The notes beneath the pieces were generated by a model. The model made no database searches. It was not told where the DNA came from and saw only the letters and a list, made by a program, of their open reading frames with translations. The position numbers and the translations under genes were made by a program. From Diphasiastrum complanatum (Eukaryota > Streptophyta > Lycopodiopsida > Lycopodiales > Lycopodiaceae): a stretch of 64,000 nucleotides of DNA. The stretch is taken from NCBI GenBank assembly GCA_029204225.1, contig CM055106.1, forward strand, positions 36,919,946 to 36,983,945, given 5' to 3'. Below are positions 12,711-24,333 of the stretch, piece after piece (the stretch's first letter is position 1; every line of letters starts with the position of its first letter).

Positions 12711-15700
12711 AGAGAAGTACAGCAAAACATCTCCTAAATGGCAGAATCGTGTTCTCCCAATTTTATGTTCTTGTTGGTCAGATAGATACAAATCAGAAGA
12801 GTGGAATGACATATTTTTGTTTTTTATGCCTTCCAAGTTGGTAAAATCTTAAATCCATGATCTAGCTGCTTTTGAAGCGTGGTTTGATGACCTTATGATG
12901 CAATTCATTCTTTGTACTTGAGCGATTATCTTGCAAATAGCAATAAGTGAATCCAGTTTCGGAACAGAGGACTATTGTTGGGCATTTTTTGTGAAATGCT
13001 AAGTTTTCTATTGTCAGCCTATGAAGATGGTTACTTTGTGTTTTGTCTTCAAGTTCTGATGTTCTTCGACATTTCCTTACACAACTTCACATACAACAAA
13101 TACAAAATAGAGACAAAAGTGCAAACATATTCGTGAAGTGCTGGAAAACAATTATCTGCCGACAATATGCTGAATAAGCAAGCTCATCCAGGGTAGCTAA
13201 TGGTCACCTGAAGCTAAAGCCCTTTTGATGCTAAGAGCTATTTAATAGTCAATCAATATGCCCTAGAGTTTGGGAGTTAGGATAGGAGGGAGGCCCGGTA
13301 ATTACAGTATAAGTCATAAATGCCTCAAGTAATTGTCAAATAAGAATAATATCAAGGCCCCGAAGAAGATGATCCAATGGAAAAGAATAGTATTGATTCT
13401 TGCTATTTGCCCTATAAACTGTCCATCCTCTTAAGCGATACTGCCCTGAATTCTCGTATAGTGAATGTATGATGGGTCGGACACAAAGATGCTAATCTTG
13501 AAAAATCAGAATAGCTATATCGAAGTACCAAAAGTGTACCAGTGAAACTGGTACTGTGGTACTAGTAAATGGACGTACCATATGTCTATGCCAATGCTGA
13601 GTTGAAGCATTGGAAATTCGGCAACTGCTGTTCCTGAATCACACAATGGGTCACGCTTAAGGTATTGAAGTGTTGTTGGAGCCATGAATGACAGAATTAC
13701 AGAATGAGTCACTCAAATGGATATATTGTTATTTGAGGCCCATATAATAGTATGAATGGAATGACATACACCAAAGGACATCATTAACATGAACTAGATG
13801 TTGGAATCTTGCAACAATATTTATAAGCATGATACCACTTTAAACTGGCCACTTGACTGAAGATCAACAAAACAATTATATTCTGGTTATAATGCTACTT
13901 CAATGAGTGTTGTGACATTCTTCATTGACAAGACGCATGACATTTTTCATTGACAAGCAGCTTGAATTCGAGTCTTGGTGTCAAACTATTCAAGCATTCC
14001 TACGTATATGTCATTGGAGTCATGTTCATGTAATAGTCTAGCATTCTCTAGTCTAATCGTTCCATGGTGCTTATGTCAATCATAGAATCTTCTTATTTGT
14101 AGTCCTACTTTATTTGACACAGTGCTTGCAAATGAGATGTCGTGGTTCTCTTCCATGATGGCTTGTATGTGATTTTTTGTGATAATATTCTTTGGCCATT
14201 GGCCATGATGCCTAGTGCAAGTAATTGTTACATATATATTTTGAGTACATTTTGTCAAATTATATCTACTACTTTAGCTATGATGCAAATCAAATCTACA
14301 TGGCAATTTTCTTCACTACTACATTTTGATCAATAATTTTTTTGATTATGCATAAGTGCTGGCTGTCTTCTAGGATGACCATTTTCCTTTCTTGCAATTC
14401 CAAAGTCAATTTGTCGCTTTTCAAAGCCTCTCTCTCGGTAAAAGCTAAACCAACAGGCAAACAAGTATTTAAGTATATCTTAAAATCATAGATAAGTCTC
14501 TGTATGAAAATGTCCATCTTAGTCTCAAAATTTTTAACATTGCATGATTTCCAATTACTATGGTCATCCATCTACTCTTATTATAGAAGTATGTGGACAA
14601 GAACTCTACGTGAAGATGTTCTCTTATTTTTATGAAGATTTTCTAATGGATGCTATGTAGGGGCATTATCTCCTTCTAGGGTCATTTTACTTGTCTTCAT
14701 GATTATTCATATAGCTATGTTTCGAGTTTTATAGCATTTTGGTTCCCAAGGATTGTTTTAGGATGTAAATTCGACTTTTTTGCTCCTAATTCATCACGTT
14801 GAACATTTCGACGACTTTGATTTTCGACCACAGCCATTTTGCCACATCGACTATTTGCCACCTCGAATATTTTCTATTCGGCAACCTTCACTGTTTCGAG
14901 CTCATAGCTGGTCATCTATCACTCTCAAGTCTAGTCGATCAAAGGCGGCTCAACCATACCATCGTCACGACCAGGCATGACCTCCAACGGACTCAGATAC
15001 TGTTTGAAAGCAACTGATAACATCACGTAGTGGATTAATCTAATTTGCAATGTACAGATTAACCATTCTTTTAATTAGCTAGCCATCTATACAAATACCC
15101 ATCAACTTATCAGTTGTAAGGTTAATCGAGAATCTAAAATCGAACACTGAACACTCAAAACGTAGAATCAATGATTGAACATCCAGAGCGCAATTGTTCT
15201 ATTTTTTCTCTCTGATACTACAGAGTATTGTCTTAGAAATAACACGACTCTGTCTGCATTCAGAATGTTATCATTCACGACTAATTAATATTTGTTCCAT
15301 GAATCTGAGTCGTGTATATTCTGCTTGAATGCTTATTTTATTCATGGTCAGATAGATTCAAACCTGCAGATAAATCATTCGTAGATTAAAACGATTCGTG
15401 TGACTGATAGCATAACTTGAATTCGTTATTCTAATCACCTAGACGCTTTACGCTTTCGCACACAAAATCTAAATCTATTACTCAATGAATTCGTGCATGG
15501 CTATGGAATCGAGTCTTCCGATCCAGTGACTTCGAAGATGTGATCAAGTAAGACAGAATTTGATTCGTTCGAATCTCATCTGAATACGATATATGAAGTT
15601 GCATGCATTGAGGCATTAGGAGAAATATGGGCTCAAAATGGGCCCTTTAAGAAATTTCACTTTAGAGAGAGGTTACGTAGAGAGAGAATGTGAACTGGTA

Positions 15701-16030
15701 ACTTTTGGTTGCCGTTTTCCGAGTTTCCGGCCTTGTCAGACGTTTAACTGATAGAGTTAACTTCAGACAATAGTTAGTAAAGCATGAGATGTAATAACTT
15801 CTCTTCATGCCTGTTTCAAAGTTCGGGACTAGAGCTTTAAGACTGAAAATCTTGGTGTGCTCAATGCAAAAACTGCAGCGGGAGTAGCAGAACTTTTGAA
15901 ATCATTGTATGCTTATAGTGAAATATGAGGCGGGACGATTTTTCAACGCAACATAAACATTACAAAAGTAAGGTATGCTAGATCTATTCATGTTGATTTA
16001 CTGTAGTTTGAAGCATTTACGGATTGTAGC
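12711..16030. other. METE 3' region and gene-poor interval
   Basis: The METE 3' untranslated region occupies the first few hundred bases. No clear polyadenylation signal can be singled out. Beyond about 13.0 kb I find only short, unsupported frames. A stretch at 14.78-15.02 kb stays open in two frames and ends near cagatactgtttgaaagc. It may be the edge of an old retroelement, but I cannot support that. Confidence 0.5.
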
Positions 16031-16038
16031 TTTCAACA

Positions 16039-16650
16039 ATGGCAATGTTCCATTTGCATGTTGCTCTTCCTATGGAATGCACTCCAATCATTAAGAAAAA
16101 TTCGAAAGTTGTAGAGAATGTTGCTGCAGTAGTTAGAGAATTGAGAATGAATAATCATATGAATATAGATTTGTGGGTAGATGGATCAATTTATCCTAAT
16201 GATCCAGCTACCAATTTGTGTCCAGATTTTAAGTCCGTAACTCATCTTCTTAGATTTGTATGTGAAGGAAATAGCGAATTACTTGGATATTGTCAAAGGT
16301 TGCGTGATATTGGAATGCATAGCATATCTTGTCTTAATTAGCAATTACAGTTTGTTAATCAACAATTGCAACGTGCAAATCAACAATTGCTTCATTATGT
16401 GCAACACACTAGTGCTGAAAACAATGCACTCAGGAATGCTATATCAGAATTGAATGCTACAGTCACTACTCTTCGGGGATCAAACCAAGAAATGTCAGAA
16501 TCCATGGAAAAGTTCCGATTCGAGAGTCTAAAATTTGTTGTTGATATAAAAGGCAATGATGAAGAGGAAAAGAAAGAGAGTACCGATGAAGAATCTTGAT
16601 GACTTATCTACACATAGCGGCAATAAAAAAAAAAGAATTCGAGCATTCAA
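16039..16650 (+). pseudogene. 5' exon of an unclassified transposase-like gene, copy 2
   Basis: This region encodes a protein related to the one starting at 37274 on the other strand. Shared features in order are FHLHVALPMEC..PI, LWVDGSIYPNDP, HLLRFVCEGN, LLGYCQRLRDIG, a glutamine-rich heptad-like segment, and a basic KKKRIRAFK end that stops at a gtatg splice donor near 16649. An in-frame TAG at 16339-16341 interrupts the glutamine-rich part (LN-stop-QLQF), and a one-base frame change near 16597 separates the acidic segment from the basic end. No downstream exons were found, so this is a truncated, dead copy. The function of the domain is unknown. The copy shows that the family is repeated in this genome. 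Confidence 0.7.
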
Positions 16651-17499
16651 GTATGTTTTCATATAAACAGAAATCAAGATACTTTGAGAAATACACATGA
16701 GATGGACATAGAATCAAAAGAAATGAATTCTGTACATAAAATGAGAATACAATGATAATTTCTCCATGCTGGTACTACTATTTATAATTGCCAAAATTTC
16801 ACTTGGCCAATTGCCCTAAACTTGCCCTAAATAGTAACTTCTTGCTACTTCATCAAATCACCTAAAAATTCTAGTCTAGATGCAATGTATCTATATTAGC
16901 CAATTAGAATGGGTCCAAATCTGACCTCATCCACAAATGTACTTGCCAAAAATAGTACAAACATTGTTTAGGCCTTTATTGACAAAAATAAATCTATCTC
17001 TAAGTTGAGATTTCATATTGGCCTCAAAATTGCCAAGATAAATCAACCAAACTAGTTGATATTTTTCACACAGTATACCAGTTCTCTAAGACATTTGCAC
17101 ACACAACAAGATTTCAAAGCATGAGAAAGGTGAGACAGACATGGGCCCTGATAACCGTCATAGTTTTACCATGCCACGCTCGTGAAAACATGAGGAATAG
17201 TATTATCTACAGAATGGGTGTCATCGTTTACTATGCAGTAACTGCATCACTTCACGACTGTTAACCCGCACAGTTGTAACCTTCACGACCACTGCAACTG
17301 ATGTGTATATACATATAATAAATCAGTAGTGAAAGAAGAGATGATTCATATCAGAGAAAAAGAGTCAATAATCAGTGGTGGTGTGAATCAGAGTTCCTCT
17401 GTGAACTCCCTTGTATCAGACTATCTGATTACATATATCAGAGATTTTAGAGAGAGTGAAGGTAATCCTCAACTGAAGCTGACTACAAGGCGCATACAA

Positions 17500-17821
17500 C
17501 CAATGCCAAGGAGATATTATGGATCAAATGGTTGCTTATGAAGCTGCATGTGATTAGATATAATTACATTCACTTCATCAAGTGTGAAACCTCTCTTCTC
17601 AAACTCTTGCTACCAATCCAATTCTTCATGCTCGAAACAAGCATATCGAAGTTTGTCACCATTTTGTTTGTGAAAAGATTCAAGCAAGGGAGATCCATTT
17701 GGAGCATGTACCAGCATCAGAATGCTTGGATGATCTTCTTACTAAACCACTTTTAAGAGGACCATTTGCTAAGCTTAGATTATCATTTAATCTTTTAAGT
17801 AAATATATGTTGGAAAAATAA
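17500..17821 (+). pseudogene. Copia RNase H C-terminal fragment
   Basis: One frame reads AKEILWIKWLL, and after a frameshift ILHARNKHIEVCHHFVCEKI, EIHLEHVPASE, DDLLTKPLLRGPFAKLR and a terminal TAA at 17819-17821. These are the typical last 100 residues of a copia polyprotein. The polypurine tract and LTR follow directly. Everything upstream of RNase H is missing. Confidence 0.85.
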
Positions 17822-17839
17822 CACAGTTTTGAGGACGAG

Positions 17840-18287
17840 TGTTAAATTTGGCAGAACCTATTGTAATTTGGTCATTTGATTTGTTTGACTATCATATGTA
17901 CATATTTAGAGGCATGTTTCCTCCTTCTTTGTTGTACTTATCAGCCCAAAACTCGAGGCTATCCACATGTAGAAGTGATTACAAAAATCAAGCAAGTTAG
18001 TGGAGTAAATCATGTTTTTTTGATCAAGAGGTGTAAGAGATGGTGACATAATTTGAGGACCTTGATTGTAGTCATGATTAGGAAAGGTTTAGGGTGACAT
18101 AACCCTAATATCAGGTTATATTTGAGTAGTATAAATGATGGAGCTTTCTAATATTTTTTTTATCATAAGGAAATTCCACGATAGTGAGATTTTCTATCTT
18201 CCAATCTACATTGTTTTGTGATAGCAATATTGCATTGTTTTGAAGGATTCATCTGGATGGGTTTTATGGTATATTGGTGTACTAACA
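17840..18287 (+). repeat. 3' LTR of a copia element
   Basis: A 448-bp segment starts TGTTAAATTTGG immediately after the polypurine-type tract ttttgaggacga and ends TACTAACA. It follows the end of a copia RNase H frame at the distance expected of a 3' LTR. There is no second copy to confirm the outer end. Confidence 0.6.
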
Positions 18288-18890
18288 CCTAGTTACATGC
18301 TGTAAAAATCTGAACTTGATTTGGTTTCAAATGCTCAATTAGACCTTTCATTTTGTGTTGCATTGCCTAGAAAGCTAGGAATTGTCTAGCTATTGAAAAT
18401 TCGACTTCAATAGGTTCTTGTGCAAGCACACCCACTTGGATTCTTGCACTTATTCATTTATGACACTCAAATATCTGATCTTTATCATTTACTAGTAATA
18501 TCTACTTCCCATGCAAAAGCATAGTATGTGCGCATCCACACCAAAGATGGCATGCGTGCAAAACCCATACTAGTACCGCATGCATGTTGCCACAAATCCA
18601 CACGGCCCTATTCGACTATTACCAGAGTTAGGTCCATCCCCTATGTACAAGGTACCCCCTAATGGCCTAATCCATTTAAGGCCTTGACAAAACGGTACAT
18701 TATTAACATTTAAGCAAATATTGTGCCCCCTTTGACCATGTGTTGTCTTGATCCAATATGAAAGATCTTGATCCTGAGAGTTTGGGAGTGGATGTAGATT
18801 GGTAGTGGGCCAAGTGTATGCATGAAGGGGTTATCTTGAAAAGTGCTAGGTGCTAGAAATTGATTGGTTGAGGGTTAAGTGTGGATGAGG

Positions 18891-18891
<1 letters not shown>

Positions 18892-18925
<34 letters not shown>

Positions 18926-18946
18926 CGTGCGAGAGAGAGAGAGAGA
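18892..18946. repeat. Compound microsatellite (GT)n(GCGT)n(GA)n
   Basis: About 14 GT units, then three GCGT/GTGC units, then about 8 GA units on the plus strand. Confidence 0.95.
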
Positions 18947-19288
18947 ATGTCAGTAGTGATGGAGAAAACAAGTTTCTTGCCTTTTAATTGGGCCACGTTT
19001 GCCCTAAAGTTTATTTGAAGGGCATTTGACGTGCATTTGAAGTGCATTTGAAATGCTTGAAAAATGACATGTGACTTTAGAAATTTCTAGAGAGAGAAAA
19101 AAAATGTGACTTTAGAACTTCATAAAAAGAGAAGTTTCTAGAAAGAGAGAAAGGTATAAAATGGCAAGAGAGAGAAGGAGAGGGGTGCATAGGAGAAAGA
19201 GAGAGGCACTGTTTTTTAATCTTTTAGGATTCTTTTAGGATTTTTTTAGGGTTTTTTTTAGGTTTTACAGGAAAAATAACAATAATGT

Positions 19289-19291
<3 letters not shown>

Positions 19292-19382
<91 letters not shown>
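19292..19382. repeat. Microsatellite (GA)n
   Basis: About 45 uninterrupted GA units. Confidence 0.97.
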
Positions 19383-19384
<2 letters not shown>

Positions 19385-20559
19385 ACACAGATTTCACATA
19401 GTCCCTGTCGAACAAGTCAAGACCAAATCCTTTGAATCCTTTCTTCTTAGCATAACAGGTTAAAACGAAGTTGAAAAAACTTACAGTAGAAAGCACCATA
19501 AAGTGAAGCAAGTTTTAGGATACTCAGCTGCCCCACAAAATACAACCGCACAAGTAAGTTTAGTGAGAAAGATAGGTGTCATAGCTGAGCATCAGTTGTC
19601 ATCCATGTCTGAAACAAGATTCACTATGAGCTTCAATAAAATTAACAATCATTAGTCCAATCTTCCCTACCACGCATTCTACCATATTGTAGGTCTTGCC
19701 CTAATACCACCATATTAGGGCATCCACCATATTGATCTGTATAAGGAGAATAATCCTCTAGTTACATAACATTAAGATAGCTTTTTTACAATGATGAAGT
19801 CCTAATCAATCACAACAAGTGAAAGGTGTAGTTTGGTCATAGAGGTATAGAGGTCGGCAACAGGGCATATCCATGCCATCTCTTGCACCCATTAGTACTA
19901 GTGAAGCTTTTTGGGATGGACCCTATGTATAAATGCTTGGGCAAATCTATGTTATTCAAGCTGCCCTGGGCAAATCCATGCCATTCAGGTTAACCAAACA
20001 CTACACCGATTCATCATATTAAGATGCCGAACAACTGTAACTTAGTAAACCGCTATAGTCCATTATTGTGTTTTGATGCAACAAGTAAAGTGTGTAAGTT
20101 CTCGTAGGTATCAGGGTATTCTGACCCCGAAGACTAGTACCATAGTCTTCTACTAGTGTGGTAGGTACTGAGCATATCCATGCTTTTCAGTGCCACTACA
20201 CATGCACTTTAACTCGCGAATACAGATGAGCAAGGGTTATTATCACTTATGTAGGTAAGGTTCCTTACATAGAGTTTTTCTTTTGTTGTATCATATGTCT
20301 TGCTATTATTTTTGAACCATTACTTATCTGTATCATTTTATTCGTACTTTATTAGTTACATAAAGCTTTTTAAGAAATGTCGTAAAGTATACTTCTAGCA
20401 TTTCACATAATCTTAAACGATTATGGAGCATAAAGAATTTTACTAATCTACACCATCATTCACGAAATCCCATCCAAGAATGTTTCAAGACTATAAGTTA
20501 TTAAACAAGAACAACAAACTCCTAAGCAAAACAAGTTACAAGTTAAGTCTTTATAAAGT

Positions 20560-21130
20560 ACTTTTCCTTAAGTCAGAGCAAACAACATCAAGACCATAAA
20601 GAGCAAAAGAAGCAAACATTCACCAACAACCCACAAAAAGCAAAGCAGACAGACCTTGTCAGAAGACATGGTAGAACCAGCAGAGGGCCACGGAGCAGTA
20701 GCCACCACCAGAAAAGGCGAAAAAAAGGAGAGCGCAGGACCACCAACAAGCAGAAGGCAGTCACCAGGGGAGCACCACAATCAAAGCCAGATGAAGGCCA
20801 ACAACCAAGTTGCCAGAAAGGAGAAAAAGAAACCAAAATGCAGCCAAGAACAGCCAAGGACCACAGAAACAAAGAGGGAAAACAAAAGGAGAAGCCACAA
20901 CGCCAAGAAGCCAACGGGAAGCCATCAAATATAGCCGCATCCACAGACACAATTAATGCGCCAACAAGCAAGGAGAGGCAAGGCGAAGAAAACCAGAAGC
21001 GGGGCACGCGAACAGCAAGAGAGGTGAGCGAGCAGCAGACAAGGGAAAAACCTTAGGCAGCACAAGGCACAGAAAGACAATCCCCAAGGAAAAAAGGTTA
21101 GAGAGAGAAAAAAAAAAAAAGAGGACACAA
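20560..21130. other. Purine-skewed block with overlapping open frames
   Basis: For about 570 bp the plus strand is dominated by A, G and C with few T. Stop codons are therefore rare, and long frames stay open on both strands: a lysine/glutamine-rich frame at 20656-20934 (plus) and a hydrophobic frame at 20588-21007 (minus). Neither resembles a known family, and composition alone explains them. It may be the internal domain of a non-coding retroelement. Confidence 0.5.
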
Positions 21131-21602
21131 GAAACCGCCCAAAAAAGTAACAAGCCTAATCAAGGAAATAGTGCTTAAAGTTGTGAGTGAAGATAAATAC
21201 ATTTGTACGAGAATCAAGTGCTATGACAACACTTACAGTCGTAGAGTACTAAAACTATCAAGAGTAATGACATTACGTGCTATCCTATGTCCAACCATCA
21301 GTTGAACCTATTGGCGGCAATACCATATAAAGTTTAATCACTTCTATTTCTGAAATAAAGTATCAGCTATTCATACTGCTCAAGTCAAAAAAGATTTTTA
21401 GCAATGTTTTTGCAAGTAACTAGTACAGTAAATCAACTAGTCATCCAATCTCAGAATTTAATATATCATTATCCTTCGAAGTCCAAAATGTCAATCGAAC
21501 CGTAGACGACATATTTTTTTGTCGGCCACTGTAACATAACGAAAATCCAGGATTAGTATCATCGTAACAGCTCATAAATCTTTAAGCTCAAGAATAAACA
21601 AG

Positions 21603-21603
<1 letters not shown>

Positions 21604-21638
<35 letters not shown>
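21604..21638. repeat. Microsatellite (GT)n
   Basis: About 17 GT units. It lies just beyond the 3' end (minus strand) of the Penelope-like RT region. Confidence 0.97.
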
Positions 21639-21641
<3 letters not shown>

Positions 21642-21666
21642 CCCACCTTCCAACCCTCAAAACATG

Positions 21667-21721
21667 ATAACCACACTAGGTAGTGCGACAGGTATACCTA
21701 GTGTGGTTATACCTGTCGCAC
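21667..21721. repeat. Two interleaved perfect inverted repeats
   Basis: Arm A (21667-21682) is the exact complement of 21695-21710 (16 bp). Arm B (21683-21696) is the exact complement of 21708-21721 (14 bp). The order A-B-A'-B' means that the two stems cannot form as simple nested hairpins. In RNA they would compete with each other or form a pseudoknot. The block lies between the (GT)n tract and the Penelope-like RT. Confidence 0.95.
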
Positions 21722-22935
21722 ACCTGAAACATGAAGATAACTTACTTAGACGGTATCGTGTAGATAAAGCACAACATCTGGCCCCCGAAAATTTTCCTTC
21801 CAAAAACTTCCAAACCACACGATGAAGTCTTTTTTCCATGAAGCCATTACAAACAAACAACTTTATCACTATTTGAATTTGTCGTGAAGCCTCATTAGGA
21901 TTATCACATATGTAAAGTAAGGAAAAAAATTGTGATAAGATGACCTTATATGCATAAGAAGACGATCTGTTTGACTCTTTCCAAATGTAACGGGCAACTT
22001 CAGAGGGGAGAGCCATTCGTTTGTCAAATTTAGTGATGAAGAAAGATGCAAACCTTACATATGACACCGTAATTTCCATATTGAGGAATGTAGTTTTTGT
22101 CCCACAAACCATTCCATTACCACAGGTTGCAAAACAACAGGTTTCAAATTTAATTTCCACAAACTATGTAGGGTAAATCCAAAAAGGGTTATCACAGGAG
22201 GTCATTGCCTTGTTATCAACAAACAATAGAGGATTTAAGATGTTAACCAAGCATATATCATTGATGTATCTAAACGGATATTTAAACATATCAAGGATAT
22301 TCCATCGGTTTAGTCTAGCAAGTCGATTACAGAATCCAATTTCAAAGTAGAATAAATATAAATTGCACCAAATCGGAGAGCAAGAAAAACCCATTGGAAT
22401 TCCACAAACTTGCTTCCAAACTTTATTTGCTAAGCTTACGTGCATACTTTGGGAAAGCCAATTATTGAATAAAATAACATCTTTTTCACTAAGCGACAAT
22501 CCATCTACAATTCTAGAGTTGGACCAACTTCCTTTTTTTGTATTTTTTGGGAAAATTCTTGAAGTTGATAAAAGAGAATTTTGCCCTTTTAAATGCAATC
22601 TTAATCACTTTTTTCATTACATCTTGCAGCCCATCTATTCCCAAAATGGGAATAGACTCATAACACCTTGTAATGTCAGCGGAAAAAACACTAAAGATGT
22701 CGTCAGGTAGATTAATAGAAAAATCATAAAGATTTGTTAACCAGAAACAAGATAGTTTTCTGTCACTTCGAAGAAAGAACTTGTTTTGTTTCTCTTTGCA
22801 AAAACATTGCAATGGCTCCAGACAGGTGGTTAAAATATATAAAAAAAAAAATACAGCACATTCTGTAAAAATGCAGGCATGCACATTAGTCAGCCATCTG
22901 AATGATTCCTTTTGGGCTTTATAAGTTCCCATCAA
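21722..22935 (-). pseudogene. Penelope-like element reverse transcriptase
   Basis: Three minus-strand frames join into an RT. Block 1 has VFSADITRCYESIPI, the catalytic-aspartate strand with its following P. Block 2 has KQVCGIPMGFSCSPIWCNLYL, the QxxGIPMG-type motif of Penelope-like RTs. Block 3 has FRYINDICLVN at the position of the YxDD box. The first aspartate of that box reads Asn, which should abolish activity. After it come NMEITV (in place of the usual LDxxI strand) and a thumb-like region near 21750-22100. Frameshifts near 22160 and 22550 confirm decay. No GIY-YIG endonuclease is seen downstream. The flanks are (GT)n on one side and a gypsy LTR on the other. Confidence 0.75.
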
Positions 22936-22969
22936 GAACGAAAGCGATTGATTGAGGACAACAAGAGAA

Positions 22970-23750
22970 AGGCTTACCCAACTAGCAAGGTGATTAAACT
23001 AAATCCTAGATTAGCACCCAAAGGGTTTGAAAATTTATTCTTAGTGTCATTATTTTGGTAGATGTTTAATAAAACAATCAAAAATATGTTTGATTATTAT
23101 TCATCCATCATATACCAATAGTGTCATTTGTTCTGTGGATCCTAGAAAGATGGCGATGAATCAATTGTTGCCTTTTCCATGTGTCTCAAAGAAAGGTCAA
23201 TGAAGGCTAAACTAAGCATCAATCAATTAAAAACATGTCACAATAAAAGAACCAATGAAAGAAGGAAAGAGGAGGCCCAAGCACCTTTCCTCAAGCTATG
23301 CACCTTTCAATGGGAACACAAGTGAAATAGCAAGATAATCTCAAAAATAGAGAACTTGATAGCTTAATCTCAAAAGTGTTATTTACAAGGCAAATACCTC
23401 TCCTTTTATGGCAAAGAGGGTCTTCCATAAGTATCTACTAACTTATGGGACTAATCTATTTCTAGTTTTTCTAGAACTTTTAACTTATGATTTAGAACTT
23501 CAAAGTTTATTAGCTTAGGAAAACTTAAAGACAAAATATTTCTAATCTTAAGTTTCTTAAGTCTAAGTTCTAAATCTAAGTTTAAGCTATTTTATTATTT
23601 TTTTAGGCTTCTACTCATGGGCTTACATACACATGCCATGATGGAAGTTTATTAATAGACACTCGAACGTGGGCTTACAAAACACATCCCACGGAGTTTT
23701 ATTTCTCTTTTTTTTTTTTTTTTTTTTTTGTGTTAGCACAGATGGTAACA
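22970..23750 (-). repeat. Gypsy LTR, inverted copy, truncated and interrupted
   Basis: This segment is the reverse complement of the LTR at 24334 onward. The two match from the TG end (23750 against 24334) down to gctagttgggtaagcctt. Similarity is high along about 480 bp. A segment of about 300 bp (23034-23336) is present only in this copy. On the minus strand the LTR is preceded by a purine tract (aaggagagggataa, 23751-23765), so it is a 3' LTR. Its far end has been lost at about 22970, next to the Penelope-like sequence. Confidence 0.8.
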
Positions 23751-24333
23751 TTATCCCTCTCCTTATTGGATTGGTGGTCCCACACCAATCGAAGCCTTTT
23801 CTTCTGGGATCTTCTGTGCTTCTTGGAGGCGAGACTGTTGCTGTCGAGAGTTGTAGATTGTGGTGCCGATGCCCTCCATCATTTGCCACTGTAGTTTGTT
23901 CAAGAAGGGCATTGGTTTGTAATACTGGAGCAAACCCTGTAGAAAGATGTGGGTTTTCCATAGCTCCACCATATCAACGTGCAGGGCTGAAGAGAGTGCA
24001 GCGCGATAATAAAGCCTTGCTACGCTGATGTGGTCTTCTTGCGTTCACAGTGGTTTATTGCTATCAAGGGCTATTGGGGGTAGCCCTCGATCCCAAAAAC
24101 TCTTGAGCTCTGCCAAAAATGCTACCAGGCCGCAATTGTTCGCAAAATATCCGACGTCGCAATCAGGGTTGCCATGGTGCTTACGGTAGAATACACGGCA
24201 AATGGTGGCCATGTCTTCGGCTAAGTTGCCGGTATCGACGCTTGTGAGCTTGGGCCAAAATATCCTATTCTTGACCTTGGTGGCAAGAAACGGTTCTCGC
24301 CTCACTACTGGATAGTAATAAGAAGGGGGATAA
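23751..24333. other. Internal sequence between two head-to-head gypsy LTRs
   Basis: The ends carry polypurine tracts facing outward: 23765-23751 read on minus and 24317-24333 on plus. A minus-strand frame (24305-24045) encodes 86 residues with no family match. The plus-strand frame over the left half is likewise unassigned. This is probably the fused 3' ends of two gypsy copies. Confidence 0.55.

Larger units (their letters stand above)
18288..20559. other. Repeat-rich non-coding interval
   Basis: Apart from two microsatellites (18892-18946 and 19292-19382), nothing here can be assigned. The phrase gggcaaatc.atg.cattca recurs between 19.86 and 19.99 kb, which suggests decayed retroelement or LTR sequence. 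Confidence 0.45.

Noticed and set aside
14780-15020. Copia leader and primer site near gactcagatactgtttgaaagcaac
   Set aside because: The resemblance to a primer-binding site is too weak, and no LTR ends or coding domains adjoin it.
20588-21007. 139-residue hydrophobic minus-strand frame, possible membrane protein
   Set aside because: It is the complement of a T-poor block. The hydrophobicity follows from the complementary codons, and no family resemblance is seen.
21667-21721. Hammerhead ribozyme of a Penelope-like terminal repeat
   Set aside because: The conserved CTGATGA and GAAA core was looked for on both strands near the interleaved repeats and was not found.
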